DNA of 64,000 nucleotides from 66-474 sp040255405 (GCA_040255405.1 JBDZUX010000001.1:124001-188000), one strand, 5' to 3'. Counted from the stretch's first letter, positions 54,126 to 64,000 are shown. Program-made: numbers and translations. The notes: a model not told the origin generated them from the sequence alone.

Positions 54126-54564
54126 TGCTCGCGGGGGCCAGCGCAGCCTCGGGCTGGCTCATCAATCCGACCTTGGCGACGCCAGCCTGCTGCAGCAATC
54201 CCAATACCTGGTTGACGCGCCCGTAATCGACACGCTTGTCGCCGCCCAGCATCACCGAGGCTTTCGGATCCTGCTTCACGAAGGCGGACACGTCCTTCAC
54301 CAGCGTCTCGTCATCGACCTGTTCGCGCGGGCTCTTGCCGAGCGTCAGGAACACGTTGCCGTCATGGTCCACCGTCACCAGCACCGGCTGCTTTTCGTCC
54401 TGCAGCGCCTTGGCGCCGGATTGCGGCAACTGGATGTCTGCGCCGAGGTTCAACATCGGCGCGGTCACCATGAAGATGATCAGCAGTACCAGCATCACGT
54501 CGATGTACGGCACGATGTTGATTTCCGCCATGCGGCGGCGGCGGCTGCGGGTTTGCAATGCCAT
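54112..54564 (-). CDS. tolR: TolR, ExbD-like motor subunit
   Basis: A 150-residue protein with one membrane helix (VMLVLLIIFMVTAPML) after the cytoplasmic RRRRMAEINIVPYID, whose Asp is the proton-carrying residue of the TolQR channel. The periplasmic domain includes VMLGGDKRVDYGRVNQVL. A 15-base gap separates it from tolQ. Confidence 0.96.
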   Translation of the reverse strand: MALQTRSRRRRMAEINIVPYIDVMLVLLIIFMVTAPMLNLGADIQLPQSGAKALQDEKQPVLVTVDHDGNVFLTLGKSPREQVDDETLVKDVSAFVKQDPKASVMLGGDKRVDYGRVNQVLGLLQQAGVAKVGLMSQPEAALAPASNGKR

Positions 54565-54579
54565 TTCGATGCACCTCCG

Positions 54580-55299
54580 TTACCGCACCGGCGCCTTCGC
54601 GCGTTCGGCCGGAGCGGCCTGCTCGGATTGCATCTGCCGATGCAGGACGGACGAGAATTCTTCCTGGAAGGTGTCGTAGCGGACGGTGACGCGTTCCAGG
54701 CGCGTCGAATAACGGTTGTACGCCCACACCGCAGGGATCGCGGCGAACAGGCCCATCGCGGTCGCGACCAGCGCCTCGGAAATGCCCGGCGCGACGGTGG
54801 CGATGGTGGCCTGCTTCAGGCTGCCGAGCCCCTGGAAGGCGATCATGATGCCCCACACGGTGCCGAACAGACCCACGTAAGTGCTGATGGACCCGACGTT
54901 GGCGAGGTATTCGAGGTTGTGTTCCAGCTTTTCGACTTCGCGCGTGCCGGCAACGCGCATCGCGCGTTCGGAGGCTTCCAGCACCGCGCGCCGATCTTCG
55001 CCACCGCCGCGCTGACGCTGGCGCACGAATTCGCGGAAGCCCGATTCGAAAATCGCGGCAAGTCCGCCCGCCTCGCCGGCGCGATTGCCGACTTCGCGGA
55101 ACAACGCCGCGAGATCCACGCCCGACCAGAAACGCTCCTCGAAACCGTCCGCGTCGCGGGCGGCAGCGTCGAGCATCGCCTTCTTGCGGAAGATGATCAC
55201 CCACGAAGTGAACGAAAAGATCACCAGGATCAACAGCACCAGCTTCACCGGCCAGCTGGCGTGGATGACCAAATCGAGGATGTTGATGGAACCGTTCAT
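54580..55299 (-). CDS. tolQ: TolQ, MotA/ExbB-like proton channel subunit
   Basis: A 239-residue three-helix membrane protein. First helix about 20-40; the MotA/ExbB core contains EYLANVGSISTYVGLFGTVW and GISEALVATAMGLFAAIPAV, the conserved channel helices. It uses proton motive force to drive TolA. Its start overlaps the ybgC stop by 4 bases. Confidence 0.97.
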   Translation of the reverse strand: MNGSINILDLVIHASWPVKLVLLILVIFSFTSWVIIFRKKAMLDAAARDADGFEERFWSGVDLAALFREVGNRAGEAGGLAAIFESGFREFVRQRQRGGGEDRRAVLEASERAMRVAGTREVEKLEHNLEYLANVGSISTYVGLFGTVWGIMIAFQGLGSLKQATIATVAPGISEALVATAMGLFAAIPAVWAYNRYSTRLERVTVRYDTFQEEFSSVLHRQMQSEQAAPAERAKAPVR

Positions 55300-55751
55300 T
55301 GCAAGTTGTTTCCTTGAATCAGATCAGCGATGTTCGGCGGGATCCGGCGCGGAACGAACGCCTCGGCATCCACGCACGCAATACGCACCTGCGCGCGCGC
55401 CAGCGTAACGCCGTCGGCCGCGCGCAGCACGTCCTGTGCGATGTCCATGCTGGCCGAACGCAGGCGCCCGACCCGCACCGTCGAATCCAGTTCGTCGTCG
55501 AGTCGGGCCGGCTTGTCATAGGCGATGCTCAATTCGCGCACCACGAACACGATTCCGTGCGACCGGCGCAGGGCATCCTGCCCCATGGCCATCGCGCGCA
55601 TCCATTCGGTGCGCGCGCGTTCCAGAAATCGCAGATACCCCGCGTGGTACACCACGCCGCCAGCGTCGGTATCTTCCCAATACACCCTTGTCCGCCACCT
55701 GAACGCGACGGCTGAGGGGTCCGCAAGAAGGGGATCAGGGTAACTTTTCAT
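55296..55751 (-). CDS. ybgC: YbgC, acyl-CoA thioesterase of the tol-pal operon
   Basis: A hotdog-fold thioesterase that acts on acyl-CoA/ACP and is linked to phospholipid enzymes. It has 151 residues: VYWEDTDAGGVVYHAGYL holds the catalytic Asp, followed by RFLERARTEWMRAM. The first nine or so residues after the start Met (KSYPDPLLA) have no counterpart in the family and are encoded by a copy of repeat D (55723-55749), so the present start lies in repeat-derived DNA. An in-frame GTG at 55757 adds two residues. First gene of the ybgC-tolQRAB-pal-cpoB-queC operon. Confidence 0.94.
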   Translation of the reverse strand: MKSYPDPLLADPSAVAFRWRTRVYWEDTDAGGVVYHAGYLRFLERARTEWMRAMAMGQDALRRSHGIVFVVRELSIAYDKPARLDDELDSTVRVGRLRSASMDIAQDVLRAADGVTLARAQVRIACVDAEAFVPRRIPPNIADLIQGNNLQ

Positions 55752-55850
55752 GCCCACGCCGGGGGCCGAAGAAGGGGGTCGGAGTGACTTTTCGCAATTG
55801 CTCCGGTTTTCCCGAAACGCCTTGAAAAGTCGCTCCGACCCCCTTCTTGC
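55723..55850. repeat. Repeat D: three 27-base units forming a large hairpin at the ybgC start
   Basis: Unit 1 (55723-55749) begins gcaagaaggggatcagggta and ends acttttc; unit 2 (55767-55793) begins cgaagaagggggtcggagtg and ends acttttc. Unit 3 (55824-55850) is the inverse of unit 2 with only three mismatches over 27 bases, so units 2 and 3 form a long stem around a 30-base loop. A further half-copy (ctgacccccttt) follows near 55871. The structure fills the ruvB-ybgC gap. It resembles REP-type or MITE-type palindromes; no transposase is nearby. Confidence 0.8.
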
Positions 55851-55865
55851 CTTCGCGGCGTAACC

Positions 55866-56912
55866 TCATTCTGACCCCCTTTCCGCAAACAGGTTCATCG
55901 CCGGTTCGCTGCCGCGCGGCGGCTTCAGCCCGAAATGCCGCCACGCCTTGCCGGTTGCGATGCGCCCGCGTGCCGTGCGCGCCAGCAGCCCCTGCTGGAT
56001 CAGATACGGTTCCAGCACGTCTTCGATGGTGTCGCGATCCTCCGCCAGCGCCGCAGCCAGCGATTCCACGCCGACCGGGCCGCCATCGAACTGCTCCAGG
56101 ATCAGGCGCAACAGGCGGCGATCGAGTTCGTCGTAACCGCCGGCATCCACTTGCAGCATTTCCAGTGCGGCGGAAGCGGCGTCGCGGGTGATGCGCCCGC
56201 CTGCGCGCACCTCCGCGTAATCGCGCACGCGACGCAACAGACGATTGGCGATGCGCGGCGTGCCACGCGAACGCCGTGCGATTTCGGTGGCGCCTTCCTC
56301 GTCGCAGGCGATGTCCAGGATGCGCGCCGAACGCGCGACGATCGACGCCAATTCACCGGGCGTGTAGAACTCCAGCCGGTGCACGATGCCGAAGCGGTCG
56401 CGCAACGGACTGGTCAGCATGCCCGCACGCGTCGTCGCGCCGACCAGTGTGAAGCGCGGCAGGTCCAGCTTGATCGAACGCGCGGCCGGGCCCTCGCCCA
56501 GCATGATGTCGATCTGGAAATCTTCCAGCGCCGGGTACAGCACTTCTTCCACGACCGGCGACAGGCGATGGATTTCGTCGATGAACAGCACGTCGTGCGG
56601 CTGCAGGTTGGTGAGCAGCGCGGCGAGATCGCCCGCGCGCTCCAGCACCGGCCCGGAGGTGGTGCGAAGATTCACGCCAAGTTCGTTCGCGATCACGTGC
56701 GAGATGGTGGTCTTGCCCAACCCGGGCGGCCCGAACACCAGCACGTGGTCCAGCGCGTCGCCGCGCTGCTTCGCCGCCTGGATCGACAGCGAAAGCTGCT
56801 CGCGCATCGCCGCCTGGCCGACGTATTCGGCCAGCGTGCGCGGCCGCACGCTGGCTTCGACGATCTGTTCGGCGGGGCTTTCGGCGGCGTCGACGACGCG
56901 GGATTCACTCAT
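55866..56912 (-). CDS. ruvB: RuvB, Holliday junction branch-migration ATPase
   Basis: RuvB is the hexameric AAA+ motor of RuvAB. It has 348 residues: Walker A GPPGLGKTT (61-69), Walker B LFIDEIHRL, sensor GATTRAGMLTSPLRDRFG, arginine finger region, and a C-terminal winged helix (GPVGVESLAAALAEDRDTIE). Start ATG 56912 (MSESRVVDA). It is separated from ruvA here by kup and a DUF6496 gene. Confidence 0.98.
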   Translation of the reverse strand: MSESRVVDAAESPAEQIVEASVRPRTLAEYVGQAAMREQLSLSIQAAKQRGDALDHVLVFGPPGLGKTTISHVIANELGVNLRTTSGPVLERAGDLAALLTNLQPHDVLFIDEIHRLSPVVEEVLYPALEDFQIDIMLGEGPAARSIKLDLPRFTLVGATTRAGMLTSPLRDRFGIVHRLEFYTPGELASIVARSARILDIACDEEGATEIARRSRGTPRIANRLLRRVRDYAEVRAGGRITRDAASAALEMLQVDAGGYDELDRRLLRLILEQFDGGPVGVESLAAALAEDRDTIEDVLEPYLIQQGLLARTARGRIATGKAWRHFGLKPPRGSEPAMNLFAERGSE

Positions 56913-56987
56913 GCGCTGATTATGCCGGAACGCGCGGGTGGAAGGCTGCGCACTCCATTGCCGGACAACCACTGCAAGAGCGGTTTT

Positions 56988-57056
56988 GACACGGATCCAC
57001 GCGGATCAGCAGGAACTCTCTCTGGTGATCTGCAAGCACCCGCGCAAATCCGTGTC
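56988..57056. repeat. Inverted repeat E, copy 1
   Basis: Outer arms gacacggat (56988-56996) and atccgtgtc (57048-57056), with gcggatcag/tgatctgc inside, form a 69-base imperfect palindrome between ruvB and the DUF6496 gene. A similar element is at 61793-61859. Confidence 0.65.
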
Positions 57057-57110
57057 CAAAGATTGCTTCGTCAATGCGCTCGCGAACAATCGTGTGTGCG
57101 AAGGCGCGAC

Positions 57111-57626
57111 TCAACGCCCGCGGTTTTTCGCGCGTGTGCGCGCAGCCTTGCGCGCCGCAGCCGAACGTGCTTTTGCGCCCTTGGTGCGCGCCGCCTTCTT
57201 CGCCGCGGCCGACCGTTCACTGGCGCTGCGCTTGCGCGCCGACTTGCGTGCGTGCTTCGAAAGCGCCTGTTCGGATGCGGCGGAACGGCCCTCCCGTTGC
57301 AGCGCCTTGCTGCTGGCGCGCGCACGCTTGCCGGAGCTCTTCCGGGCAGCCTTGGAGGTCGACTTCCTGCCGGCCGCGCGGTCGCGCTTGGCTTGCTTGA
57401 TGGTCTTGCGCGGCGCCTCGCCCGCTTTCGGCGGCGGCAGGTCGACGCCGGCGCGACGCGCTTCCGACAAGCCAATCGCAATCGCCTGCCTGGTCGAACG
57501 CGCCCCATGTTTGCCCTCACGTATGTGGTCGATTTCCTCGCGCACGAATTCGCCGGCCTGGGTACTGGCGGACTTGCCCTCGCGCTTGTCCCTCCTTGCC
57601 CTCTCGATGGCTCTCTTCGCAGGCAT
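57111..57626 (-). CDS. DUF6496-domain protein with histone-like basic tail
   Basis: A 171-residue protein with a very strong ribosome binding site (GAGGAGGTG) before ATG 57626. The N-terminal domain (KRDKREGKSASTQAGEFVRE-like, then HIREGKHGARSTRQAIAIGL and SEARRAGVDLPPP) matches DUF6496; after about residue 75 the sequence is almost only Lys, Arg, Ala and Ser, like H1-type histone tails. It may bind nucleic acid. The function is unknown. Confidence 0.8.
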   Translation of the reverse strand: MPAKRAIERARRDKREGKSASTQAGEFVREEIDHIREGKHGARSTRQAIAIGLSEARRAGVDLPPPKAGEAPRKTIKQAKRDRAAGRKSTSKAARKSSGKRARASSKALQREGRSAASEQALSKHARKSARKRSASERSAAAKKAARTKGAKARSAAARKAARTRAKNRGR

Positions 57627-57771
57627 TTGGCACCTCCTCGTCGGTCCGTGACTGCGCCCGGGGATTTCCGCGTCCGGAATCGACGGCGCGCGCGGTTCCA
57701 TGATGCGCCCGCGGAAAAGACATGTCACGGCACCTGCGGACGACCGTTCATGTTGCGCGACGCGCGGCCGC

Positions 57772-59679
57772 TCAGATCTCGACCTGTGCGCCCAACTCGA
57801 TCAGGCGATTGCCGGGAATGCTGAAGAACGCCGTGGCGGGCAGCGCGTTGCGCGCGAGGAACGCGAACAACTTGTCCCGCCACAGCGCCATGCCGGGCCG
57901 GTCGGTGGCGACGATGGTCTCACGCGACAGGAAGAACGTCGTGTCCATCATCTTGAGTTCGAGTCCCTGCCGTGCGCAGGCGTGCAAGGCGGCGGGCACG
58001 TTCGGATCTTCGGCGAAGCCGAAGCGCAGCGTCAGGAGATAGAAGTCGTTGCCGAGGCCCTTCAGTTCCAGCCGCTCGTCGGGATCGGCGTGGGGCGTTT
58101 CCAGCGTATCGACGGTGAGGATCACGTTGCGTTTGTGCAGCACCTTGTTGTGCTTGAGGTTGTGCAGCAACGCATGCGGCACCGCATCGGGGTCGCTGAC
58201 CAGGAAAATCGCGGTGCCTTCCACGCGCGTGGGTGGATGCTCGGCGATGTTGCTGATGAACGGCGCCAGTGCGAGGCCGCTGTGCTTCAACTCGCGCAAT
58301 ACCAGTTCGCGACCACGCCGCCAGGTGGTGAGGATCGCGAACACCGCGAGGCCCAACACCAGCGGGAACCAGCCGCCGTCCTCGATCTTGAGGGTATTGG
58401 CGCCGAAGAAGGCAAGGTCGATCGCGAGGAAGAACACGAGCACCGCGAGCACCAGCAACGGATGCCACTTCCACATGCGCCAGGCGACGATCACGAACAG
58501 CACCGTGTCGATGGCCATGGTTCCCGTCACCGCGATGCCATAGGCGCCGGCCAGCGCCTTGGAGGAACCGAACCCGATCACCACCAGCACCACCAGGATC
58601 ATCAGCAGCCGGTTGATCCACGGCAGGTAGATTTGCCCGGCTTCCTCGTTGGACGTGTGCACCACCGGCATGCGCGGCAGGAAGCCGAGTTGGATGGCCT
58701 GGCGCATGATCGAGAACGCACCTGCGATCACGGCTTGCGAGGCAATCACCGCGGCCACGGTCGCCAGCGCGATCATCGGATACAGCCCCCAGGACGGCAC
58801 CGCGAGGTAGAACGGGTTGTTGGCGGCTTCGGGGTTGTGCACCAGCAATGCGCCTTGCCCGAAGTAGTTCAGCATCAGGCCGGGCATCACGAAGCCGTAC
58901 CACGCGACGGTGATCGGCTTGCGCCCGAAGTGGCCCATGTCGGCATACAGCGCCTCGGCGCCGGTCACGCACAGCACCACCGCGCCCAGCACCAGGAACC
59001 CGCCGGCGCCATGGTGCATGAAGAAATTGAATCCGTACCAGGGGTTGATCGCGCGCAGCACCAGTGGATGTTGCACGATGTTGTACACGCCGATCAGGCC
59101 GAGTGCGACGAACCACACGCACATCACCGGACCGAACACCTTGCCGACCCCGCCGGTGCCGCGCTTCTGGATCAGGAACAGCGTGACCAGCACGATCACC
59201 GCGATCCAGACGACCCAGTGCGACAGCGCGGGTGCCGCCACTTCCAGGCCTTCCACCGCAGACAGCACGGTGATCGAAGGCGTGATCACGCCATCGCCGA
59301 AGAACAGCGCCGCGCCCAGCACCGCAGCCAGCACCACCAGCTTGCGAGTGCGCGGATGCTGCCGGGTCGCACGCTGCGCCAGCGCCATCAGCGCCATGAT
59401 GCCGCCCTCGCCCTTGTTGTCCGCACGCATGATGAAGGTGATGTACTTCAGCGCCACCACGATCAGCAACGACCACAACACCAGCGACAGTACGCCGAGC
59501 ACGTTGAACGTGGTCACCGGCATGCCGTGCTGGTCGCTGAAGGCCTCGCTGAAGGTGTACAGCGGGCTGGTGCCGATGTCGCCGAACACCACGCCGATCG
59601 CGCCGAGCACCATGACGTGCATGGCCTTGCGGCCCGCGTCCTCGCCCTGCACCGGGTGGATGCCGGTCTTGTCCATCAT
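57772..59679 (-). CDS. kup: Kup, low-affinity potassium transporter
   Basis: A 635-residue K+/H+ symporter of the KUP family with 12 membrane helices and a cytoplasmic C-terminal domain. The first-helix signature GAIGVVFGDIGTSPLYTFSE is complete, followed by FFGDGVITPSITVLSAVEGL. The ATG overlaps the ruvA stop (ATGA), so it is translationally coupled to ruvA. A second ATG directly follows. Confidence 0.97.
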   Translation of the reverse strand: MMDKTGIHPVQGEDAGRKAMHVMVLGAIGVVFGDIGTSPLYTFSEAFSDQHGMPVTTFNVLGVLSLVLWSLLIVVALKYITFIMRADNKGEGGIMALMALAQRATRQHPRTRKLVVLAAVLGAALFFGDGVITPSITVLSAVEGLEVAAPALSHWVVWIAVIVLVTLFLIQKRGTGGVGKVFGPVMCVWFVALGLIGVYNIVQHPLVLRAINPWYGFNFFMHHGAGGFLVLGAVVLCVTGAEALYADMGHFGRKPITVAWYGFVMPGLMLNYFGQGALLVHNPEAANNPFYLAVPSWGLYPMIALATVAAVIASQAVIAGAFSIMRQAIQLGFLPRMPVVHTSNEEAGQIYLPWINRLLMILVVLVVIGFGSSKALAGAYGIAVTGTMAIDTVLFVIVAWRMWKWHPLLVLAVLVFFLAIDLAFFGANTLKIEDGGWFPLVLGLAVFAILTTWRRGRELVLRELKHSGLALAPFISNIAEHPPTRVEGTAIFLVSDPDAVPHALLHNLKHNKVLHKRNVILTVDTLETPHADPDERLELKGLGNDFYLLTLRFGFAEDPNVPAALHACARQGLELKMMDTTFFLSRETIVATDRPGMALWRDKLFAFLARNALPATAFFSIPGNRLIELGAQVEI

Positions 59680-60266
59680 CGACCCAGCGCCGCGCGCAAT
59701 GCCTTGCGGATGATGGTTTCCGCGTCATCGCCCTCTTCGGACGCGGCGGCTGCGAGGCGCGCCGCCTCGACCGGCTTGTAGCCCAATTGCTGCAAGGCGG
59801 CCTCCGCTTCGCTGCGCGGATCGCGCGCGACCGGCGCGCTTCCCGCCGGCGCGGCGGCCGCCACGTTGCCGATGCGGTCGCGCAATTCCACCACGATGCG
59901 TTCGGCGGTCTTCTTGCCGATGCCGGGGATGCGCGTCAGCGCCGCGATATCGCCGGCCTGCACCAGCCGGGCAAACTCCGCCGTCGGGACGCCCGACAAG
60001 ACCGCCAGCGCAATCCGCGCGCCGATGCCGGAAACCTTCTGCAGGTCGCGGAACAGGTTGCGCTCATCGTCACGCAGGAAACCGTACAGCGCGACAGTGT
60101 CTTCCTTGTGCGCGTAGTGCGTCAGCAGGATCACTTCCTTGCCGACATTGGGCAAGTCGTACAACGTGGACATCGGCACTTCCAGTTCGTAGCCGACGCC
60201 GCCGACCTCGACGAGCACCCACGGCGGGCGCTTGGCGATGAGTGTTCCGCGCAGGCGGCCGATCAT
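59676..60266 (-). CDS. ruvA: RuvA, Holliday junction-binding protein
   Basis: RuvA binds four-way junctions and loads RuvB. It has 196 residues: OB domain starting MIGRLRGTLIAKRPP, two helix-hairpin-helix motifs (VSGIGARIALAVLSG and IPGIGKKTAERIVVEL), and a C-terminal RuvB-binding domain (AEAALQQLGYKPVEAARLAA). Start at 60266 is canonical. It lies 130 bases downstream of ruvC, a gap containing palindromic repeats. Confidence 0.98.
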   Translation of the reverse strand: MIGRLRGTLIAKRPPWVLVEVGGVGYELEVPMSTLYDLPNVGKEVILLTHYAHKEDTVALYGFLRDDERNLFRDLQKVSGIGARIALAVLSGVPTAEFARLVQAGDIAALTRIPGIGKKTAERIVVELRDRIGNVAAAAPAGSAPVARDPRSEAEAALQQLGYKPVEAARLAAAASEEGDDAETIIRKALRAALGR

Positions 60267-60304
60267 TGCACCGCTCCGTGTTTCCCCCATCCGCCCCACG
60301 GGCC

Positions 60305-60373
60305 CGTTCCCCCGCAAGCGGGGGAACGGAGAAATCCCCTCCCCCGTTTACGGGGGAGGGCCGGGGTGGGGGG
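60305..60373. repeat. Palindromic repeats between ruvC and ruvA
   Basis: First a hairpin cgttcccccgcaagcggggg followed by aacg (60305-60328), then cccctcccccgtttacgggg followed by gaggg and ccggggtgggg (60337-60373), the family A pattern of hairpin plus GGGGTG tail. It sits inside the ruvC-ruvA transcript. Confidence 0.7.
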
Positions 60374-60396
60374 GCATACGGCACCGAGGTATGGAT

Positions 60397-60933
60397 TCAT
60401 CGCCTGCCTCTCCATGCCGCAAGCGCAATTCCGGTTCGCACTTCGCTGGCGCGCAGGTGCGCATGGGTGATCGCGATCGCCAGCGCGTCGGCCGCGTCGG
60501 CCTGCAGCGGTTCACGCGTGCTGAGCAGGATCCCGACCATGTGCTGCACCTGTTCCTTGCCGGCGTGGCCCTTGCCGACCACCGCCTGCTTGATGGCGTT
60601 GGGCGCATACTCGCTGACCGGCAATCCGCAGCCGACCGCCGCGCAAATCGCGGCGCCGCGCGCCTGCCCGAGTTTCAGGGCCGAATCGGCGTTCTTCGCC
60701 ATGAACACCCGCTCGATCGCGGCTTCCGCCGGCGCATGCGCCTCGATGATGTCGCTGAGTTCGTCGTAGATGCGCTTCAGGCGCAACGGGAACGTCTCCT
60801 CGCCCGCCACTTGCAGCGTTGCGCGAAACACGCAACGCAGCTTCCCCGTGGCGTCGGCTTCGATGATACCGACGCCGGTGCGCTGGCTGCCGGGATCGAT
60901 GCCGAGGATGCGCAGCGGCTGCGCCGAATCCAC
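60397..60933 (-). CDS. ruvC: RuvC, Holliday junction resolvase
   Basis: RuvC cuts recombination junctions. It has 178 residues, an RNase H-fold nuclease with acidic residues Asp13 (ILGIDPGSQRTG), the Glu in AAIERVFMAKN, and Asp in DAADALAIAITHAH. The start is GTG 60933 (reads MDSAQPLRILG). It is 2 bases after the yebC stop. The C-terminus ends normally. Confidence 0.97.
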   Translation of the reverse strand: MDSAQPLRILGIDPGSQRTGVGIIEADATGKLRCVFRATLQVAGEETFPLRLKRIYDELSDIIEAHAPAEAAIERVFMAKNADSALKLGQARGAAICAAVGCGLPVSEYAPNAIKQAVVGKGHAGKEQVQHMVGILLSTREPLQADAADALAIAITHAHLRASEVRTGIALAAWRGRR

Positions 60934-60935
60934 GG

Positions 60936-61658
60936 TCAGCCCGCCGGGAGATCCGCGTTGGAATGCACGTTCTGGACGTCGTCGAGCTCGTCCAGCCGCG
61001 CCAGCAGGCCTTGCACCGCTTCAACCTGGTCGGCCGCCACCGGCACGTCCAGTTCCGCGCGCATCGTCACTTCGGCCTGATCGGGTTTCAGGCCGGCTTT
61101 CTCCATTGCCTCGCGCACCGCCTCGAACGAATCGGGCGTCGTGATCACGTCGATCTGGCCGTCTTCCGGCCACACCTTCACGTCTTCCGCGCCGGCGTCG
61201 ATCGCGGCGTCGGTGATTTTTTCCTCGTCCGCGCCTCCCGCGTACGACAGCACGCCGATCTCCTTGAACAGGTAAGCCACCGAGCCATCGGTGCCAAGAT
61301 TGCCGCCGAACTTGGTGAAGGCGTGGCGCACGTCGGAAATGGTCCGCTGGCGATTGTCGGTGAGGCATTGGACCAGCACCGCGACGCCGCCCGGCGCGTA
61401 GCCTTCGAAGTGCAACGCCTCGTAAGTGACGCCTTCCAGCTCGCCGGTGGCCTTCTTGATCGCGCGCTCGATGTTGTCCTTCGGCATCGACGCTGCGATG
61501 GCCTTGTCCACCGCAGTGCGCAGGCTGGCATTGCCGTTGACGTCGCCACCGCCGGCACGCGCGGCGACCATGATTTCGCGCACCAGCTTGGTGAACACCT
61601 GGCCGCGCTTGGCGTCTTGCGCATTCTTGCGGCCGGCGATGGAAGGACCACGTCCCAT
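60936..61658 (-). CDS. yebC: YebC/PmpR-family protein
   Basis: A 240-residue YebC-family protein. The family is a DNA-binding regulator in some species, and recent work links it to translation of proline-rich stretches. It shows NAQDAKRGQVFTKLVREI, GYAPGGVAVLVQCLTDNRQR, and FGGNLGTDGSVAYLF, all canonical. The opening MGRGPSIAGRKN is of the branch that lacks AGHSKWANIK. Upstream of ruvC as in most gammaproteobacteria. Confidence 0.96.
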   Translation of the reverse strand: MGRGPSIAGRKNAQDAKRGQVFTKLVREIMVAARAGGGDVNGNASLRTAVDKAIAASMPKDNIERAIKKATGELEGVTYEALHFEGYAPGGVAVLVQCLTDNRQRTISDVRHAFTKFGGNLGTDGSVAYLFKEIGVLSYAGGADEEKITDAAIDAGAEDVKVWPEDGQIDVITTPDSFEAVREAMEKAGLKPDQAEVTMRAELDVPVAADQVEAVQGLLARLDELDDVQNVHSNADLPAG

Positions 61659-61792
61659 GGGCGATTCCGTTTGTGCTGAAAGGTGGAAAGTCTAGGGAAA
61701 CACGCACCCGCCTGCCATGCCCTCGCCCGCCCCCTTGCGGGAAAACGGATGGCCTTGACGCAGATCAGCGCGGTTCGAGCGAAACGCTTTGG

Positions 61793-61859
61793 GACACGGA
61801 CCCGCATCCGATCAAGGCAGATTTTGCTGGACCGGAGTTCGTCCGCCTTCATCCGTGTC
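61793..61859. repeat. Inverted repeat E, copy 2
   Basis: Outer arms gacacgga (61793-61800) and atccgtgtc (61851-61859) enclose a 67-base imperfect palindrome with inner gcatccgatc. It ends 15 bases from the aspS stop, in the aspS-yebC gap. Size and arms match the copy at 56988. Confidence 0.6.
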
Positions 61860-61874
61860 GGAAAAGCTTCTTCC

Positions 61875-63647
<1,773 letters not shown>

Positions 63648-63765
63648 CGCCTGCTGCACTTTCGGCGCCCGTCCCGCGGAAGGGCAAACCGCAAATGCTA
63701 AGCGCCGCGATGCTGCGGCGCAATACGAGGCTCGGGATTGCAGGCCCTGGAGTGCCCGCCCGCCG

Positions 63766-64000
63766 TCAGATCGGGCCGCGATCCTGCGTGCGTGCGCGCA
63801 ACAGCATCTTGTCGGCGCGCCGCAAGGTCGATTCCAGCGGTTCGTCGGCTTCGCGCAGCGCCCAGCCGATCGAGAACACCGCCGGCATGCCGTCGCGCGA
63901 CGCCATCGCGAGGCGTTCGGCCAGTTCGCGCACGCCGTGGTCGGTGGTGTGCGGCATCACGATCGCGAATTCGTCGCCGCCAAGGCGCACCACCACGTCG
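63766..64000 (-). CDS. GGDEF-domain protein, C-terminal end only
   Basis: The last 77 residues of a diguanylate cyclase domain, cut by the window edge. The active-site signature RLGGDEFAIVMP is intact, followed by the usual SIGWALREADEPLESTLRRA helix pattern and the stop. It should make cyclic di-GMP if the rest is normal; sensor domains are outside the window. Confidence 0.88.
   Translation of the reverse strand, partial: DVVVRLGGDEFAIVMPHTTDHGVRELAERLAMASRDGMPAVFSIGWALREADEPLESTLRRADKMLLRARTQDRGPI

Noticed and set aside
55723..55850. CRISPR array at the ybgC repeats
   Set aside because: Only three units, one inverted, with unequal spacing and no cas genes; it is a palindromic repeat element.
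57700..59781. 693-codon plus-strand frame opposite kup
   Set aside because: Its composition (His, Gln, Arg) is typical of an antisense shadow of a membrane protein gene, and kup is unambiguous on the other strand.

Overview
The window is about 64 kb of GC-rich chromosome from a gammaproteobacterium of the Xanthomonadales, most likely Rhodanobacteraceae or a close relative; the genus cannot be fixed by eye. The evidence is a division-cell wall (dcw) cluster that lacks murD between mraY and ftsW, a DciA-type replication protein gene beside lpxC and secA, petABC followed by sspAB, and the block rnpB-rsmI-lpoA-yraN. Almost every base belongs to core housekeeping genes. I see no insertion sequence, prophage, CRISPR array, toxin-antitoxin pair or secretion island.

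Layout. 1-5084: 5' part of secA, an M23 peptidase gene, dciA and lpxC. 5586-21421: the dcw cluster on the minus strand, read mraZ-rsmH-ftsL-ftsI-murE-murF-mraY-ftsW-murG-murC-ddlB-ftsQ-ftsA-ftsZ, with most junctions overlapping by 4 bases and a recognisable promoter plus MraZ operator in front of mraZ. 21955-28721: the RNase P RNA gene, rsmI, then divergent lpoA-yraN-dolP-like genes, a uracil-DNA glycosylase family gene, a glycosyltransferase and an epimerase-like gene. 28763-35202: a membrane TPR protein gene, relA, two small genes of poorly known function, and sspA-sspB. 35307-39298: the cytochrome bc1 operon petABC and a DegS-type protease gene. 39374-42023: apt, a DUF2007 gene and glnS.

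42313-49419 is the most accessory-looking part: small stress-type proteins (BON, CsbD-like, DUF1328, DUF883-like), an ArsR-type regulator, a NIPSNAP protein, a secreted alpha/beta hydrolase, a nucleoside deaminase, a VTT-domain membrane protein behind a perfect Fnr/Anr-type box, and a POT peptide transporter. 49463-63647 is the conserved minus-strand block aspS-yebC-ruvC-ruvA-(kup-DUF6496)-ruvB-ybgC-tolQRAB-pal-cpoB-queC, followed by tRNA-Lys(UUU). The last 235 bases are the 3' end of a GGDEF gene.

How it works together: the dcw genes make lipid II and build the divisome; lpoA supports peptidoglycan synthases; Tol-Pal and CpoB couple division to outer-membrane constriction; lpxC starts lipid A synthesis; secA exports envelope proteins; and relA with sspAB handle starvation. 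Gaps between genes hold several families of short palindromic repeats. One of them supplies the first codons of ybgC, and another lies between ftsA and ftsZ. I did not find a clearly new multi-gene system. The best leads are the missing murD, the Fnr-type box, the repeat at ybgC, and the tightly packed regulatory sites at rnpB and mraZ.
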